A DNA stretch of 64,000 bases from Marinobacter salicampi (GCF_011074795.1 NZ_JAAMPF010000016.1:124001-188000); one strand, 5' to 3'. Shown: positions 1-8,913, numbered from the stretch's first letter. A program made the numbers and translations. The notes: a model not told the origin generated them from the letters alone.

Positions 1-103
1 GATCGGCATCGTTTGTCACAGAAGGACATTCCGGGGCATCGATGTCCCGAATCAGGATGAAAAAGTCGGTGATCAGCTCGATGGTGTACTTCGCCTGGTT
101 CAT
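1..103 (-). CDS. Unrecognised protein, N-terminal part only (runs off the left edge)
   Basis: The minus strand opens with ATG at 103 and stays open to the window edge, giving 34 residues that start MNQAKYTIELITDFF. I do not recognise it. It is supported by a match to the recurrent promoter motif on the same strand at 141-165, which leaves a 37-base gap to the ATG, and by a GGAG further upstream of the start. It is divergent from the YbcO-like gene. Confidence 0.5.
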   Translation of the reverse strand, partial: MNQAKYTIELITDFFILIRDIDAPECPSVTNDAD

Positions 104-140
104 GGCCACGACATTCTCCGTTTGTGGTCTTTCCCAACAG

Positions 141-165
141 TCTATTCAATTCCGCGAAAATGCAA
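141..165 (-). promoter_or_regulatory. Recurrent promoter-like motif, copy 1
   Basis: On the minus strand the site reads TTGCATTTT, 8 bases, then TGAATAGA. The first half is a perfect match to the window-wide motif; the second half is a weaker form of GCGATAAG. It ends 37 bases before the start of the left-edge gene. A weaker plus-strand copy (TTGCGTTTC at 193-201) precedes the divergent gene at 263. Confidence 0.5.
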
Positions 166-262
166 CACGCTGAAGCGCCCGCTTCGCTGGGGTTGCGTTT
201 CCAGATGTCGTGAGACGATCAAATCAAAGATCGACCTCAAGCCAGTGATTGGAGTAGCCGAC

Positions 263-709
263 ATGCTTCAGCGTAAAACGCCATTGCGGAGTAAAACGCA
301 AATGAAAAGTGGGGGCCCAATTAAAAGGAGCACCCCTATAAAATCCGATGGCCAGGCCAAACCTCGGCCACCTATCAAGCGCACGGCGATGAAGAAAACC
401 CCGCGACCAAAGCTAACGAAGATCCAGCAAAGCGCCAGGGGCCAGGACTGCACAGTGCGTGTGCCGGGCGTCTGTAATTTCAATCCCGAAACCACGGTAC
501 TCGGTCACCTGAATGGCGGTGGAATGTCGTCCAAGCACCACGATATGTTTGCTGCGTATGTCTGCAGCGACTGTCACGCCTGGCTCGATGGCGGTTACGT
601 CAAGACAGCGACGCGTGTGGATCGAGATTTACTCCACCTGCAGGGCGTCATCAAAACACAACCCATTCTCATTGAACTGGGCCTGATCATAATCTCTGAA
701 GCTGCGTAG
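263..709 (+). CDS. YbcO-like putative nuclease (DUF1364 family)
   Basis: This 148-residue protein has a lysine/arginine/proline-rich N-terminal third (about residues 1-60), then a compact domain with CTVRVPGVCN, LGHLNGGGMSSKH and VCSDCHAWLDG. That order of cysteines and histidines is typical of the small lambdoid-phage YbcO/DUF1364 proteins, which are thought to be HNH-like structure-specific nucleases in recombination. The start at 263 is chosen because GGAG lies at 251-254, eight bases upstream; a longer reading from 122 has no such site. The N-terminal basic extension is longer than in short phage homologues. A fragment of a second copy lies at 1871-1917. Family assignment is from recognition; substrate and role here are inferred. 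Confidence 0.8.
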   Translation: MLQRKTPLRSKTQMKSGGPIKRSTPIKSDGQAKPRPPIKRTAMKKTPRPKLTKIQQSARGQDCTVRVPGVCNFNPETTVLGHLNGGGMSSKHHDMFAAYVCSDCHAWLDGGYVKTATRVDRDLLHLQGVIKTQPILIELGLIIISEAA

Positions 710-873
710 GTATGGCATCGAAAATTGGGTCTATACTTGGAGCAACGGTCAGCCCAAATCGTGCCGCTCACACTGGCGAAGTCTTACGGACAGGGCGATT
801 TAAACCTCTGCCAATACCTTTTTCCCAGGGCGAGGTTAAGTGAGCTAGCCTTCTGCCCGTGGGAGTCACTGTC

Positions 874-1809
874 ATGCGTATCTTCTTTAGCTCGCTTACC
901 CTACCCAAAAAAGCAGCCAAGCGGGTCCAAAAGTATTTCTCGCCAGAAGTAAGTCATTTCCCAGCAGCGAAGCTCTCAGATGCTCAGAATGTTACTGCAG
1001 TAATGCTGGGCTATGACTCTTGGCATGAACTAAGCCGAGTAACCAAGAAGGGCTCTCAAAGCCCCTCTCCTCTCGATGAAGCCTGCTCTGCCGAGGAGCA
1101 AAGGCAGCGAATTGATTACCAGACAGCGGCTTTAAACCAGTTCACTCCTCTAATTGATTTGGTGCTCCGTCAGGCCGTCGTAAAGTTGAGGGTTTCCGCA
1201 GCGAATCCTCTGTCGCCGCTACTCGAAGAACAATCCTTTGATCGTAACCGAATCGTATTCTGGACTGACCCCTTTAACGGGCGCAGCGAATGGCGCTGGT
1301 TCCCCTCGGATCGCTCGGACTCCGCATGGGACGACATCTCTGAAAAATACAAATGTTGGGAACGAGGGCTTCTCGAGGGAGGGCCTTTTGTCGAGGAATT
1401 GATAAAGCGCCTGGACGCTGAACCTGAAAATCTGTTCGTCATCGAACACCTGTTTTACCTTGCTCGTAATAGTGGTCAGTTTGGGATTGTTGAAGATCTG
1501 CTTGATCAGTTCGAAGCGGCGGTGATTCAAACCATCCCCTCAGATTTTCCAAAACATGGATCAGTCTATTTTGAGTGGGGCACTCATACCAACAGAGTCC
1601 TGCACAGAGTCACATACGAGCTGGCGGAGGGCTATTATCGAATCGGGAACTTCCCTAAGGCGAAGCGTTGGTTCGAGTTCACGGCCAGAACCTCGAAGCA
1701 CACCCGGATCTACTGCCTCGACTACCTCAAGGATCTCAAAAGGGCCATTCCCTGTGGGCGCGTCCACGAAGTAGAGCCGCCCGATCGTGAATTTGAACTG
1801 GGTATTTGA
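874..1809 (+). CDS. Unrecognised repeat-type protein
   Basis: The product is 311 residues, starting at ATG 874 with GGAG at 862-865. Near residues 30-55 it has LSDAQNVTAVMLGYDSWHEL, which resembles a short N-terminal module (AQ, A, LGY/W, EL) seen in other plasmid and glyoxalase-superfamily-annotated proteins. The second half is helical, with TPR-like spacing (for example LAEGYYRIGNFPKAKRWFEF). No catalytic motif is visible and I do not assign a function. It ends just before a hairpin at 1818-1841 and is probably monocistronic. Confidence 0.65.
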   Translation: MRIFFSSLTLPKKAAKRVQKYFSPEVSHFPAAKLSDAQNVTAVMLGYDSWHELSRVTKKGSQSPSPLDEACSAEEQRQRIDYQTAALNQFTPLIDLVLRQAVVKLRVSAANPLSPLLEEQSFDRNRIVFWTDPFNGRSEWRWFPSDRSDSAWDDISEKYKCWERGLLEGGPFVEELIKRLDAEPENLFVIEHLFYLARNSGQFGIVEDLLDQFEAAVIQTIPSDFPKHGSVYFEWGTHTNRVLHRVTYELAEGYYRIGNFPKAKRWFEFTARTSKHTRIYCLDYLKDLKRAIPCGRVHEVEPPDREFELGI

Positions 1810-1817
1810 TTCGTTCC

Positions 1818-1845
1818 GACCAGCCGCCTCCTCGGCTGGTCATTT
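1818..1845 (+). terminator. Hairpin after the 874-1809 gene
   Basis: A perfect 9-bp inverted repeat, GACCAGCCG at 1818-1826 and CGGCTGGTC at 1833-1841, is followed by a short weak T-rich stretch (ATTTCTAT). It lies eight bases after the stop codon of the preceding gene. Confidence 0.6.
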
Positions 1846-1870
1846 CTATCCATCCCCCGCTGACTCGTTA

Positions 1871-1917
1871 CCCGGACTCATGGACCTGGGGCTCATCATG
1901 ATTGCGGAGGCGGCTTA
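1871..1917 (+). pseudogene. 3' remnant of a second YbcO-like gene
   Basis: Read in frame, the last bases before TAA (1915-1917) give LMDLGLIMIAEAA. The intact gene at 263-709 ends LIELGLIIISEAA. The match runs to the stop codon and both copies end in EAA-stop, so this looks like the tail of a duplicated gene whose body has been lost. No upstream homologous sequence or start is visible. Confidence 0.6.
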
Positions 1918-2038
1918 AGCACCACCAGAGCCCGCTTGGGCAATATGCAACGCCTCGATCGGTTCTTAGCGAATCGATCTGAACCGTATTACCACCAGCC
2001 AGTCGCACTGTGGTCATCTATTTCGATCTCATTTTACA

Positions 2039-2105
2039 GCACCAAAGGGCGTTGCTCCTCCTCAAAGCCCCCATTTATTACCTGTCCCGCAACGCCAGAC
2101 GGCGT
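2039..2105. repeat. Two phased 14-bp dyads, same family as the parM-upstream dyads
   Basis: GCACCAAAGGGCGT (2039-2052) and ACGCCAGACGGCGT (2092-2105) start 53 bases apart. The second is a perfect ACGCC/GGCGT dyad. The same element with 51-53 base spacing lies upstream of parM at 24907-25024. The surrounding stretch 1918-2268 has no credible gene, so this is probably a protein-binding region; the binding protein is unknown. Confidence 0.55.
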
Positions 2106-2268
2106 CATAAATCGGTAGTACGGTCGGGCTCAACCTCCTCTCGGTTGCCCACCAGTTCTTCAGATCGCACTCCCCCAGACCGTGCCGTTGAGCCATCGAA
2201 CGCCAATTGGTGAGCGCTCGTTATCAACCTTCCCTGGCAAGTGACGGGCAAGGTAGTTTTATCAATAA

Positions 2269-2287
2269 ATAATATACCAACATGCAC
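2269..2287 (-). promoter_or_regulatory. Candidate Ter (replication terminator) site, left copy
   Basis: The plus strand reads ATAATATACCAACATGCAC, the exact reverse complement of 2508-2526. Read on the minus strand it contains GCATGTTG, which aligns with the GTATGTTG core of E. coli Ter sites and keeps the G at Ter position 6 whose partner cytosine forms the Tus lock. Orientation puts the predicted non-permissive face to the right, towards the other copy. Identification as Ter is inferred from the core, the symmetry and the neighbouring Tus-like gene. Confidence 0.65.
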
Positions 2288-2507
2288 ATACCTTCCCGAA
2301 GGGAAGGCCCGCAACTCCCAGCATGTCCGCACCCTTTTCATGGCCGCGCCAGCGCTTTTCTTTCTTTTTTCTTCTTCTATTTTTCTCTTTCTTACTCTTT
2401 CTTCCTGGGGCTGGGGAACGCACCGACCCCTCCCACAAAAGGGGCGAATACCTCGGAAATGGCAGGAATAACGCGGGGTTGCAGGCTGGTTTTAGTAGAT
2501 AACGTTA
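2288..2507. other. Non-coding spacer between the two Ter-like sites, with polypyrimidine tract
   Basis: This 220-base stretch holds no credible gene. Its most visible feature is a run of almost pure C/T from about 2356 to 2406, broken by only two A residues. An open frame at 2282-2719 crosses the region but overlaps the Tus gene out of frame, has abnormal composition and lacks a start site; I treat it as chance. Confidence 0.5.
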
Positions 2508-2526
2508 GTGCATGTTGGTATATTAT
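2508..2526 (+). promoter_or_regulatory. Candidate Ter site, right copy, in the tus promoter region
   Basis: GTGCATGTTGGTATATTAT lies 30 bases before the tus start codon. With ATGTTG aligned to the E. coli Ter core, the position-6 G is conserved. In E. coli the tus gene is repressed by Tus bound to TerB at its promoter, so this copy could serve both fork arrest and autoregulation. The predicted non-permissive face points left, towards the other copy. Confidence 0.7.
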
Positions 2527-2555
2527 GAGGTATCGAAACAGACCGGAGGGTGGTA

Positions 2556-3554
2556 ATGGCTCAGTACAACGCAGCGCAGCTGCAGGCGATTGCGGAAATC
2601 AACGAGCGCATCGAGGCGCTGGAAGGCGTGTGCGCCGACCTCATTTCCGATCTGCGTCAGTGCGACGTTGCGCAAGCGAAGGTAGCCGTCGTCCCCCGGC
2701 CCAAGATCGGCGAGGATGAGGCCGAGCCCGATCGCATCGAGCCTGAACATTTCTCCGGTACCAAGGCGTTCGAGCGGGCCCTGTTCGCCCTCACCGACTG
2801 GTATGGCGATGGCCAGCACTCCACCAAGGCGGTCGCCCGGACCCCCGGTGCGATCGTGCTTCGTTGCGATGAGACAAAGGCGGACCTGATCCAGCGCCGG
2901 GTGGCACAGGCCAACGCGCTCAAAGACCAGGTCAAAGAGCGCATCCCCAAGCTGGGCAATCGCAACGATCGCTTCGAGCTGCTGCACAGCCATCACCGCA
3001 TGCTGGTGACGCTCCAGCTGATCCGGCAGTACACCGTACTGCCATCCACCCCGGTCATTCAGAGCCTCAGCTTTACCTGGGGCGTTAAGACGGAGATCAA
3101 GACGGTCACCGTGGAAGAGGTGTGCAAACGCATCGAGACAATGGCAAATGACGCGCCGCCCGAGGCCATGGATCGCGCTCAGTGGGAGTGGAACATTGCC
3201 AAGGAGCTCAACCGGGTGAAGTCGCTGCCGGCGTCCACCGAATTGCGCCATCGCAGAGAGCTGGTGGTCCGCCCCATGGTGAACATCCGTCGTCACCTTT
3301 CAGCCGCCGAGCGGGAGGCCCGGCGTGAGCGCTGGGAGAAGGAAAAGAAGTTCGATCAGCCGGTGACCTTGCGAGAGGCGCACACTCCGCTGATCGTGCT
3401 CAACCCGGCCATGCCGGTTAAGATCGGCCAGCTGGGGATCTACGATGCCGACGAGCGAAAGAAACGGGCGAAGCGCGGAGGACGGAAAACCTCGGATGAG
3501 CCCATATCCTGGCTGTTGCCGGTCTTCCCGGTCCAGCCCGAAGCCTTGAGTTGA
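2556..3554 (+). CDS. tus: Tus-family DNA replication terminus site-binding protein
   Basis: The product is 332 residues, compared with about 309 for E. coli Tus. It aligns by eye along its length: STKAVARTPGAIVL near residue 90, matching the SSKAAVRLPGVL region; LIRQYTVL followed by FTWGVKTEI near 160, matching the Tus YRTLTVL and FGWANK segment; then TPLIVLN and LGIYDADERKKR towards the end, matching TPLIALIN and LLNYDAD. Tus binds Ter DNA as a monomer and arrests replication forks from one side. The start at 2556 has GGAGG at 2545-2549. The paired Ter-like sites directly upstream support the call. A plasmid-borne Tus could coordinate replication termination of the element; I see no replication initiator in this window. 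Confidence 0.88.
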   Translation: MAQYNAAQLQAIAEINERIEALEGVCADLISDLRQCDVAQAKVAVVPRPKIGEDEAEPDRIEPEHFSGTKAFERALFALTDWYGDGQHSTKAVARTPGAIVLRCDETKADLIQRRVAQANALKDQVKERIPKLGNRNDRFELLHSHHRMLVTLQLIRQYTVLPSTPVIQSLSFTWGVKTEIKTVTVEEVCKRIETMANDAPPEAMDRAQWEWNIAKELNRVKSLPASTELRHRRELVVRPMVNIRRHLSAAEREARRERWEKEKKFDQPVTLREAHTPLIVLNPAMPVKIGQLGIYDADERKKRAKRGGRKTSDEPISWLLPVFPVQPEALS

Positions 3555-3608
3555 GTGAGGATTCCTCGTGGCGGGATACGGCGAACAAAATTCGCTACGA
3601 GGTGTGGC

Positions 3609-4523
3609 ATGGTAATAAAGTCGGTAACAACTGAAGAAGTGGATACCCACGAATTTAGGTCTGGAGTAAAAATTGTGGCACGACGCATTTCGCGGAGCCA
3701 GCTGTTGGGCTATCTCGATAAATTATCGCGAGAAGAACCCCTGCCTGAGCCTAAACTTCACCAGGTCGCAGCCCAGCTCGGTCTGCCCATCGATCAGTTG
3801 CTTGCCAACGCCACTCGATCGCACATTCGGCGCGACCTTGTGAGATGGTCGGGGGTAGATCAAGAGGCCCTGGCGCAGTGGCAACGTGTGGCCGGCGAGC
3901 GTCATGAAGTCGCTCGTGTCGACCAGTCCCTCATGGGTAACAGCCACGGCGCTCGCGTCAGTGGCGCTATGGTCTGTTTGCGTAGCGTCCGCCAACCACA
4001 CCCTCAGGTAGTCCTGGTGAATGACCAAGGCGAGATCAGTGCTGCACCGGGGAGCACTCCGGCCGCTCGACTGATTATCGTCGAGAACCTTGAGAACTTC
4101 CTGAGCCTTGATGGCACGCTGTCACTTCTCCCTGCCTGTGGGCTAAGCCCGGCCTGGCAGGAAGCTGACATCCTCTACGGCAGTGGTAACAGCATCACCA
4201 ACAGCCTGCTTACCCCTTTTCTTCAGCAGTACCAGGAAATCGGCTGCCTGTTCGATCCCGACCCCGGTGGTATTCGCATGTGTGACACGCTTCACCAGCG
4301 GGGAGGCCTCCCTGCCCTCTATTTTCTGGCACCAGGGGATCTTCGGGAGCGCCTGAGTGCTTCCACGCGAGAACTCAATATGAAGCAGCGCCAGCAGTTA
4401 GCCATTCATATACGCCGTTCCCCGCCCTGCGCTCATGTAGGTGGCCTGATCCACACGACGGGTAAGCACCTCGAACAGGAAACCTACTTTCTACCCGTGT
4501 CGACTACGGAGACCACCCAATGA
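3609..4523 (+). CDS. jetD: JetD/MksG-like TOPRIM nuclease subunit
   Basis: This 304-residue protein opens the SMC operon and overlaps jetC by four bases. Its C-terminal half has a TOPRIM-like acidic set: LIIVENLENFL with Glu159, then LFDPDPGG with Asp216 and Asp218. In Wadjet/MksBEFG systems this subunit (DUF2220/topo VI A-like) cuts DNA captured by the SMC complex. The N-terminal half, with helical RSQLLGYLDKLSRE and LHQVAAQLGLPIDQLL, is probably a DNA-binding or coupling domain. The protein is shorter than typical JetD (about 380-400 residues as I recall). I prefer ATG 3609, preceded by GAGG, over a GTG at 3555 that abuts the tus stop codon. In standard Wadjet operons JetD is usually last; here it is first. 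Confidence 0.72.
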   Translation: MVIKSVTTEEVDTHEFRSGVKIVARRISRSQLLGYLDKLSREEPLPEPKLHQVAAQLGLPIDQLLANATRSHIRRDLVRWSGVDQEALAQWQRVAGERHEVARVDQSLMGNSHGARVSGAMVCLRSVRQPHPQVVLVNDQGEISAAPGSTPAARLIIVENLENFLSLDGTLSLLPACGLSPAWQEADILYGSGNSITNSLLTPFLQQYQEIGCLFDPDPGGIRMCDTLHQRGGLPALYFLAPGDLRERLSASTRELNMKQRQQLAIHIRRSPPCAHVGGLIHTTGKHLEQETYFLPVSTTETTQ

Positions 4524-7498
4524 ATCTGGGCTTTGATACCTTTGATACCTTCCGCTTCAAGCAACTGGTCTTCGTCAACAGCGCGGCCTATGCATACACC
4601 CAGATCCGCATCGACCAGCACACCGCACTTTTCGGCGAGAACAACCTGGGCAAGACATCCATGCTCAACGCCCTGAAGCTGTTCCTCCTACCGGAGGTGA
4701 ACTTCCGAAACTGCGGCAGCAAGTTCAATTTTCGGGGTACCAACGGTAATCTCTATGATGGGATGGCGAGCTTTCGCTACTACTTCCCGGAAGACCGTAC
4801 CTTCATCATTCTCGAAGCCGAAAACCCTCACGGCGACTTCTGTATTGTCCTACATCGTGGCGGGGCCACCGACAAGATGGAATACGCCCGCCTGGTGGTG
4901 CCTTGCCCTTATGCAAGGCTCGAACCGCTGTTCTGGAATGTCGATGCTGACGGTAGCGGTGGGGTGGGCGCTCCGGTCGAGAGCATGACCCTTCAAGGGG
5001 TGAAGACGGCACTGCGTGAGATGGGCGGTGAGCCGCTGAGTGACTGGAAGACCATTTTGGAGCGCCTGTTCACCAACCAGCCCTACGATAAAAAGGCCGG
5101 ACGTTACAGCCTGCTGCCCCTGCGCAACGGCGCCGGCAAGCGAGAGATGGACGCCTGGCGCAAGCTGGTGCACCTTGCCTTCGATATCTCCGCATCGGAC
5201 GAGCGCACCCTGCCGGATACCTTGGCCACCATCATCGAGGGCCAAAAGAGTCGTAAAGAAGAAGAGTTGCAGCTCGACCTCAATGCTATCGTAGAAGAGG
5301 CATACCAGCTTCGTGAGAAAGGCGACCGCATCACTCGCATCCGCAACACCTCCGACATTTGGGAAAAATTTGACGAAAGTTTCCAGGTTGAGACGCAACT
5401 GCGCGGCCAAACGGCCAAGGCGTATGCGGATCTTAACGAAAGCGTTGATGTCGAGGAGCGACGCCTACATGAGACGCTGGGGACAGCCTCACAGGTCGTC
5501 ACGGAAGCCGAAAACCGAGCAGAAGCCCTTGGTGGCATCAAACGAGACACCGATAATTCGGTCAGGAATCTCGAATTCGATGTGAAGGCCACCGGCAAAC
5601 AGGTAGAGGGCCTACGCAAGGACATCAATGCAGCATACGCCACTCTGAACGAGTTTCCCGGCATGCCTCGCCAGGAAATTATAGAAAGCCTGGATGAGCA
5701 CATCGCCGATCAGAAGCAAGACATAGAGGGCTACAACAATAAGGCTGTGGCCCAACAGCGACACGCCGAGATCTGCGATCGACTAAACAGCAATGAACGC
5801 CAAGCCAAGCGGCTGGAAGAACAGCTCACCAATCGCGCCCCTACCCTGCTGGACGACCTCTCCGTGGGTGATGCCAGTATCCTAAACTCCCTGAACCGCT
5901 CACTGGGAACCACCCACGGAGTGCTCACTCCCGAGCAGAAACAATCTTTCATTAAGTTCAGTCAACAGTTCCTGTCGGAAGATGGCCACCTGGTGTTAGG
6001 CCACCACCAGGAGCGTATCGCTCTGAGTGATATTGCATACCAGGAGTATGACGCCGAGAAGACCCGCCAGCATATGCAGAGCCAGCTGAACGAACTGAAA
6101 GCGAGAATCGCCCAAGATAAAAAGCACCGTGACAGGCTACTGGAAGAGGCGACCATGGGAGCGGAGGAAATAGCTCGGCGCCGCCAGCAGGCAGAGAGGG
6201 AAATCGAGAAGACTCAGGAGGATAAGAACGCCCTCAACGCCCTCGATGCCAACCTCCAAAAGGTAGAGAGCGTGAAAAGCGAACTGCACGAGAAAGAGCA
6301 AAAACTGGAAGAGCAAAAACGCCAGTACGAGAAGGCTGATACCGAGTGGCGTGAAGCCGATGAGAACCGCAATAAAGCGCGGCAGCGCCGTGAAACCCTT
6401 AAGAGCCAGGCCCAGCAGGTACGCTCGATCCGGCAGCGTCTTGACCTCATCGGCAAAGACGCCAACAACGTCCTCGAAGGGCGCCACAAGGTGATCGAAC
6501 CGACCCCTTGCGATATCAGCGAGGCCAGTATCGATGCCCTTGAGAAGAATGTCGATGACCTGGGCGTACAGCGTAACAAGGTCCACGATCAGCTCCGTAA
6601 CCTGCTCACCATGAACATCCTGTCCAATGCCGACAGCCACGCCCACTTTAGCTCTTTCATCAGTGATCAGGTAGCCGAGTTCCACGAACAGCTCAAGGCG
6701 GTGTTCGACAATCTCGACACCCAGGAGGCGAACTACCGCCATCAGGTCGATCGCCACAACAAGACCACGCACTCCCAGGTCGAGATCCTGCGAAGTGCCA
6801 AACAACTGGTGGCCGCCTTCATCAGCGGAATCAACGCTGAGATGGGCCAATTCTCGATCTCTGACCTGGAGGAGGTGCGGGTGGACTACAAGCTACACCC
6901 ACGCTTCGAACAGCTCCTGGCCGACCTTGAGAAGGCCGACCTCCTCAGCGACGAACTGCAGGACAACAAGGTATACGAGCAGCTTAAGGCCTTCCAGGCC
7001 GACTTCTTTAATGCGGACGCCCGGCGTACAGGCATCCTGCTCAGCCTCGACAAGATCCTGGCTGGAGTGCATTACAAGTACCGCAAACGCGGGGAGGAAG
7101 GCTGGACAACGAATGCCCAGTCTAACGGCACGACAATGATGATCACGACCAACCTGCTCTCGGTGCTAATGTCTCGCCTGATGGACGGTGACGCCCAAGT
7201 GACCATGCCACTGGTCATGGACGAGTTCGGCTCTCTGGCCACCCAAAACATGCGTACCGCTCGCCAGATAGCCGAGCAGCACGGCTACTGCCTGTTCGTG
7301 GCCAATCCCAACCGAGACTCAAAGATTACTCAGGTGCTCGGCAACTACGTCCACCTCGGTCTATTCCACGCAACCCAGGCCTATGCGGAGAATCGCACTG
7401 TCGTGCACCACGGTCTCTGCGAGACACTTGCCCGCAGGGGGGCTCCCGTCAGGCGGACCGCCGGCGCTCCCCTTCCGGAAGAAGAGACTGACCTGTGA
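4520..7498 (+). CDS. jetC: JetC/MksB-like SMC ATPase
   Basis: This is a 992-residue SMC-type ATPase. The Walker A sequence GENNLGKT lies at residues 39-46. A long charged coiled coil with a hinge-like interruption fills about residues 270-760, including many K/E/Q heptads. The C-terminal head carries the signature-like SNGTTMMITTNLL and Walker B MPLVMDEFGSLA near residues 897-908. MukB/MksB/JetC proteins form the motor of loop-extruding complexes; in defence versions they recognise small circular plasmids and hand DNA to JetD. Start and stop overlap both neighbours by four bases (ATGA and GTGA), so translation is coupled. The last 40 residues are proline/arginine-rich and end EEETDL. Confidence 0.88.
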   Translation: MNLGFDTFDTFRFKQLVFVNSAAYAYTQIRIDQHTALFGENNLGKTSMLNALKLFLLPEVNFRNCGSKFNFRGTNGNLYDGMASFRYYFPEDRTFIILEAENPHGDFCIVLHRGGATDKMEYARLVVPCPYARLEPLFWNVDADGSGGVGAPVESMTLQGVKTALREMGGEPLSDWKTILERLFTNQPYDKKAGRYSLLPLRNGAGKREMDAWRKLVHLAFDISASDERTLPDTLATIIEGQKSRKEEELQLDLNAIVEEAYQLREKGDRITRIRNTSDIWEKFDESFQVETQLRGQTAKAYADLNESVDVEERRLHETLGTASQVVTEAENRAEALGGIKRDTDNSVRNLEFDVKATGKQVEGLRKDINAAYATLNEFPGMPRQEIIESLDEHIADQKQDIEGYNNKAVAQQRHAEICDRLNSNERQAKRLEEQLTNRAPTLLDDLSVGDASILNSLNRSLGTTHGVLTPEQKQSFIKFSQQFLSEDGHLVLGHHQERIALSDIAYQEYDAEKTRQHMQSQLNELKARIAQDKKHRDRLLEEATMGAEEIARRRQQAEREIEKTQEDKNALNALDANLQKVESVKSELHEKEQKLEEQKRQYEKADTEWREADENRNKARQRRETLKSQAQQVRSIRQRLDLIGKDANNVLEGRHKVIEPTPCDISEASIDALEKNVDDLGVQRNKVHDQLRNLLTMNILSNADSHAHFSSFISDQVAEFHEQLKAVFDNLDTQEANYRHQVDRHNKTTHSQVEILRSAKQLVAAFISGINAEMGQFSISDLEEVRVDYKLHPRFEQLLADLEKADLLSDELQDNKVYEQLKAFQADFFNADARRTGILLSLDKILAGVHYKYRKRGEEGWTTNAQSNGTTMMITTNLLSVLMSRLMDGDAQVTMPLVMDEFGSLATQNMRTARQIAEQHGYCLFVANPNRDSKITQVLGNYVHLGLFHATQAYAENRTVVHHGLCETLARRGAPVRRTAGAPLPEEETDL

Positions 7499-8913
7499 AC
7501 ATCAAGTCGCCTTTCGTACTCAAGCAAATGATCGAGCACCGTCAACTCTTTACCCAGCTGGTAGCTTACATCGAAGAGAATGACGGGGATGTTGAGATCC
7601 CCTCCCGGCTCTACCGCTCCATTGTGCGCCAAGCTATCCAGACTGAGGCCACCAAGGGCAATGACCGCGAACGTGAGCGCATCCGCTACACCCTCTCGGA
7701 AGAGAATCTGTTGCGTGAAAGGCTGATCATCCGGAAAGATCCTGCTCGCGGCACACTGGTGCTGGCACCCTTCGTTGTCGACATGTTGCGCCACTTTGAT
7801 GTCGGGCGCATGCGAGGATTGAGCCAGGCGGAGCTTGAGAATCTACGTGACGGCCTCAACCAGAGCTTGGCGGCCTTCCAGGAACTGCCCCTCGACCTGA
7901 ATAACGACGACTTCAAAGATGAGCTACGTCTGCTCCGTCGTCGAATACAGGACACCCTCGGCAAGATGCAGGAAAGCATCGCGGCACTCGAAGCTCAAGG
8001 GGATCACTTGGCGGATCAGGTGGAGCATCAGGATGCTGGCAGTCTCGAAGGTGCGGCGGAAACCCGCAATGCTTTAGAGAACATCAACAACATCTATCAG
8101 CGATATATCTTGCCGGCGCTCGACTTCCTCGACCCAAAGACGCGTTTCAAGAAGGGTGTTCCGGCGATCACGGCCATACGCCGCATCGCCAAGCTAGCCG
8201 GAGAAAGCGACCATCCAGCTCTTAATGAAGAGATGCAGCTTTCAGCCAACGCCATACAGAGCTACGTCAAGGACATCGATTCTCTACGTCTTTCACTTGA
8301 GCGTTATGTCCGCCAGGACCGTCAGCAGCGGCAGCAATACGACGCCATCGAGCGAGCCTTCAATACCATCCGGCTCGCCACGGAGGAGCGTCATGATGAT
8401 AGCTTCCGCAATCTCTACATTCCCATTAGTCACCCCGCCATCCAGTCACCAGGTACTTTCGTGGGAATTAAGCGCATGCGCTTTGCCCGCCTGGACTGGC
8501 ACGACATCGACCACCGGGCCGATATTGAGGAATTCACAGATCGACGCATCGAGGAGCTACGCAACCAGTTCGATAAAGCCGGCTCTGTTACGGTAGACCC
8601 AGCGCGAGCGAGGCGCTCAGAGACCGAGCTGCAAGAACAGTTGCGCCAACACGAGGTCCAGGCGCTACTCGAAACGTGGACTATCCCGGATGACTGCCAA
8701 GACCTTCACGCCTTTCTTCATGATCACTTATGCAGTCACCTTGAGGACTACACCCTCAACGACCTTCTCGAAGCCCTGGACTGGGTGATGGCTCTCCCGG
8801 ACTTCAAGTTCCATGCCCGCTTCGAGCATCTCGAAATTGCCCACGGCGAGTTGGCACTGTCATACCACCCCCTTATTCCACGGGAAGCCCCCGCCAAGGA
8901 GATCACTGCATGA
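7495..8913 (+). CDS. jetA: JetA/MksF-like kleisin subunit
   Basis: The product is 472 residues with a GTG start that overlaps the jetC stop. The N-terminal part is a winged-helix-like domain (MNIKSPFVLKQMIEHRQLF to about residue 110). The middle is helical and charged, with RRRIQDTLGKMQESIAALEAQ, and the C-terminal part is a second small domain ending in EITA. Size, architecture and operon position fit the MukF/MksF/JetA kleisin that bridges the two SMC heads and binds the KITE subunit. I see no catalytic motif, as expected. It ends with an ATGA overlap into jetB. Confidence 0.75.
   Translation: MNIKSPFVLKQMIEHRQLFTQLVAYIEENDGDVEIPSRLYRSIVRQAIQTEATKGNDRERERIRYTLSEENLLRERLIIRKDPARGTLVLAPFVVDMLRHFDVGRMRGLSQAELENLRDGLNQSLAAFQELPLDLNNDDFKDELRLLRRRIQDTLGKMQESIAALEAQGDHLADQVEHQDAGSLEGAAETRNALENINNIYQRYILPALDFLDPKTRFKKGVPAITAIRRIAKLAGESDHPALNEEMQLSANAIQSYVKDIDSLRLSLERYVRQDRQQRQQYDAIERAFNTIRLATEERHDDSFRNLYIPISHPAIQSPGTFVGIKRMRFARLDWHDIDHRADIEEFTDRRIEELRNQFDKAGSVTVDPARARRSETELQEQLRQHEVQALLETWTIPDDCQDLHAFLHDHLCSHLEDYTLNDLLEALDWVMALPDFKFHARFEHLEIAHGELALSYHPLIPREAPAKEITA

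Noticed and set aside
2282..2719. 145-residue open frame across the polypyrimidine tract
   Set aside because: It overlaps tus out of frame, has Phe/Ser and Arg-rich low-complexity composition and no start signal.
2523..3296. 257-residue minus-strand frame, and other long antisense frames at 6137-6850 and 9793-10389
   Set aside because: They are complementary shadows of tus, jetC and the helicase, whose motifs and start signals are clear on the plus strand.
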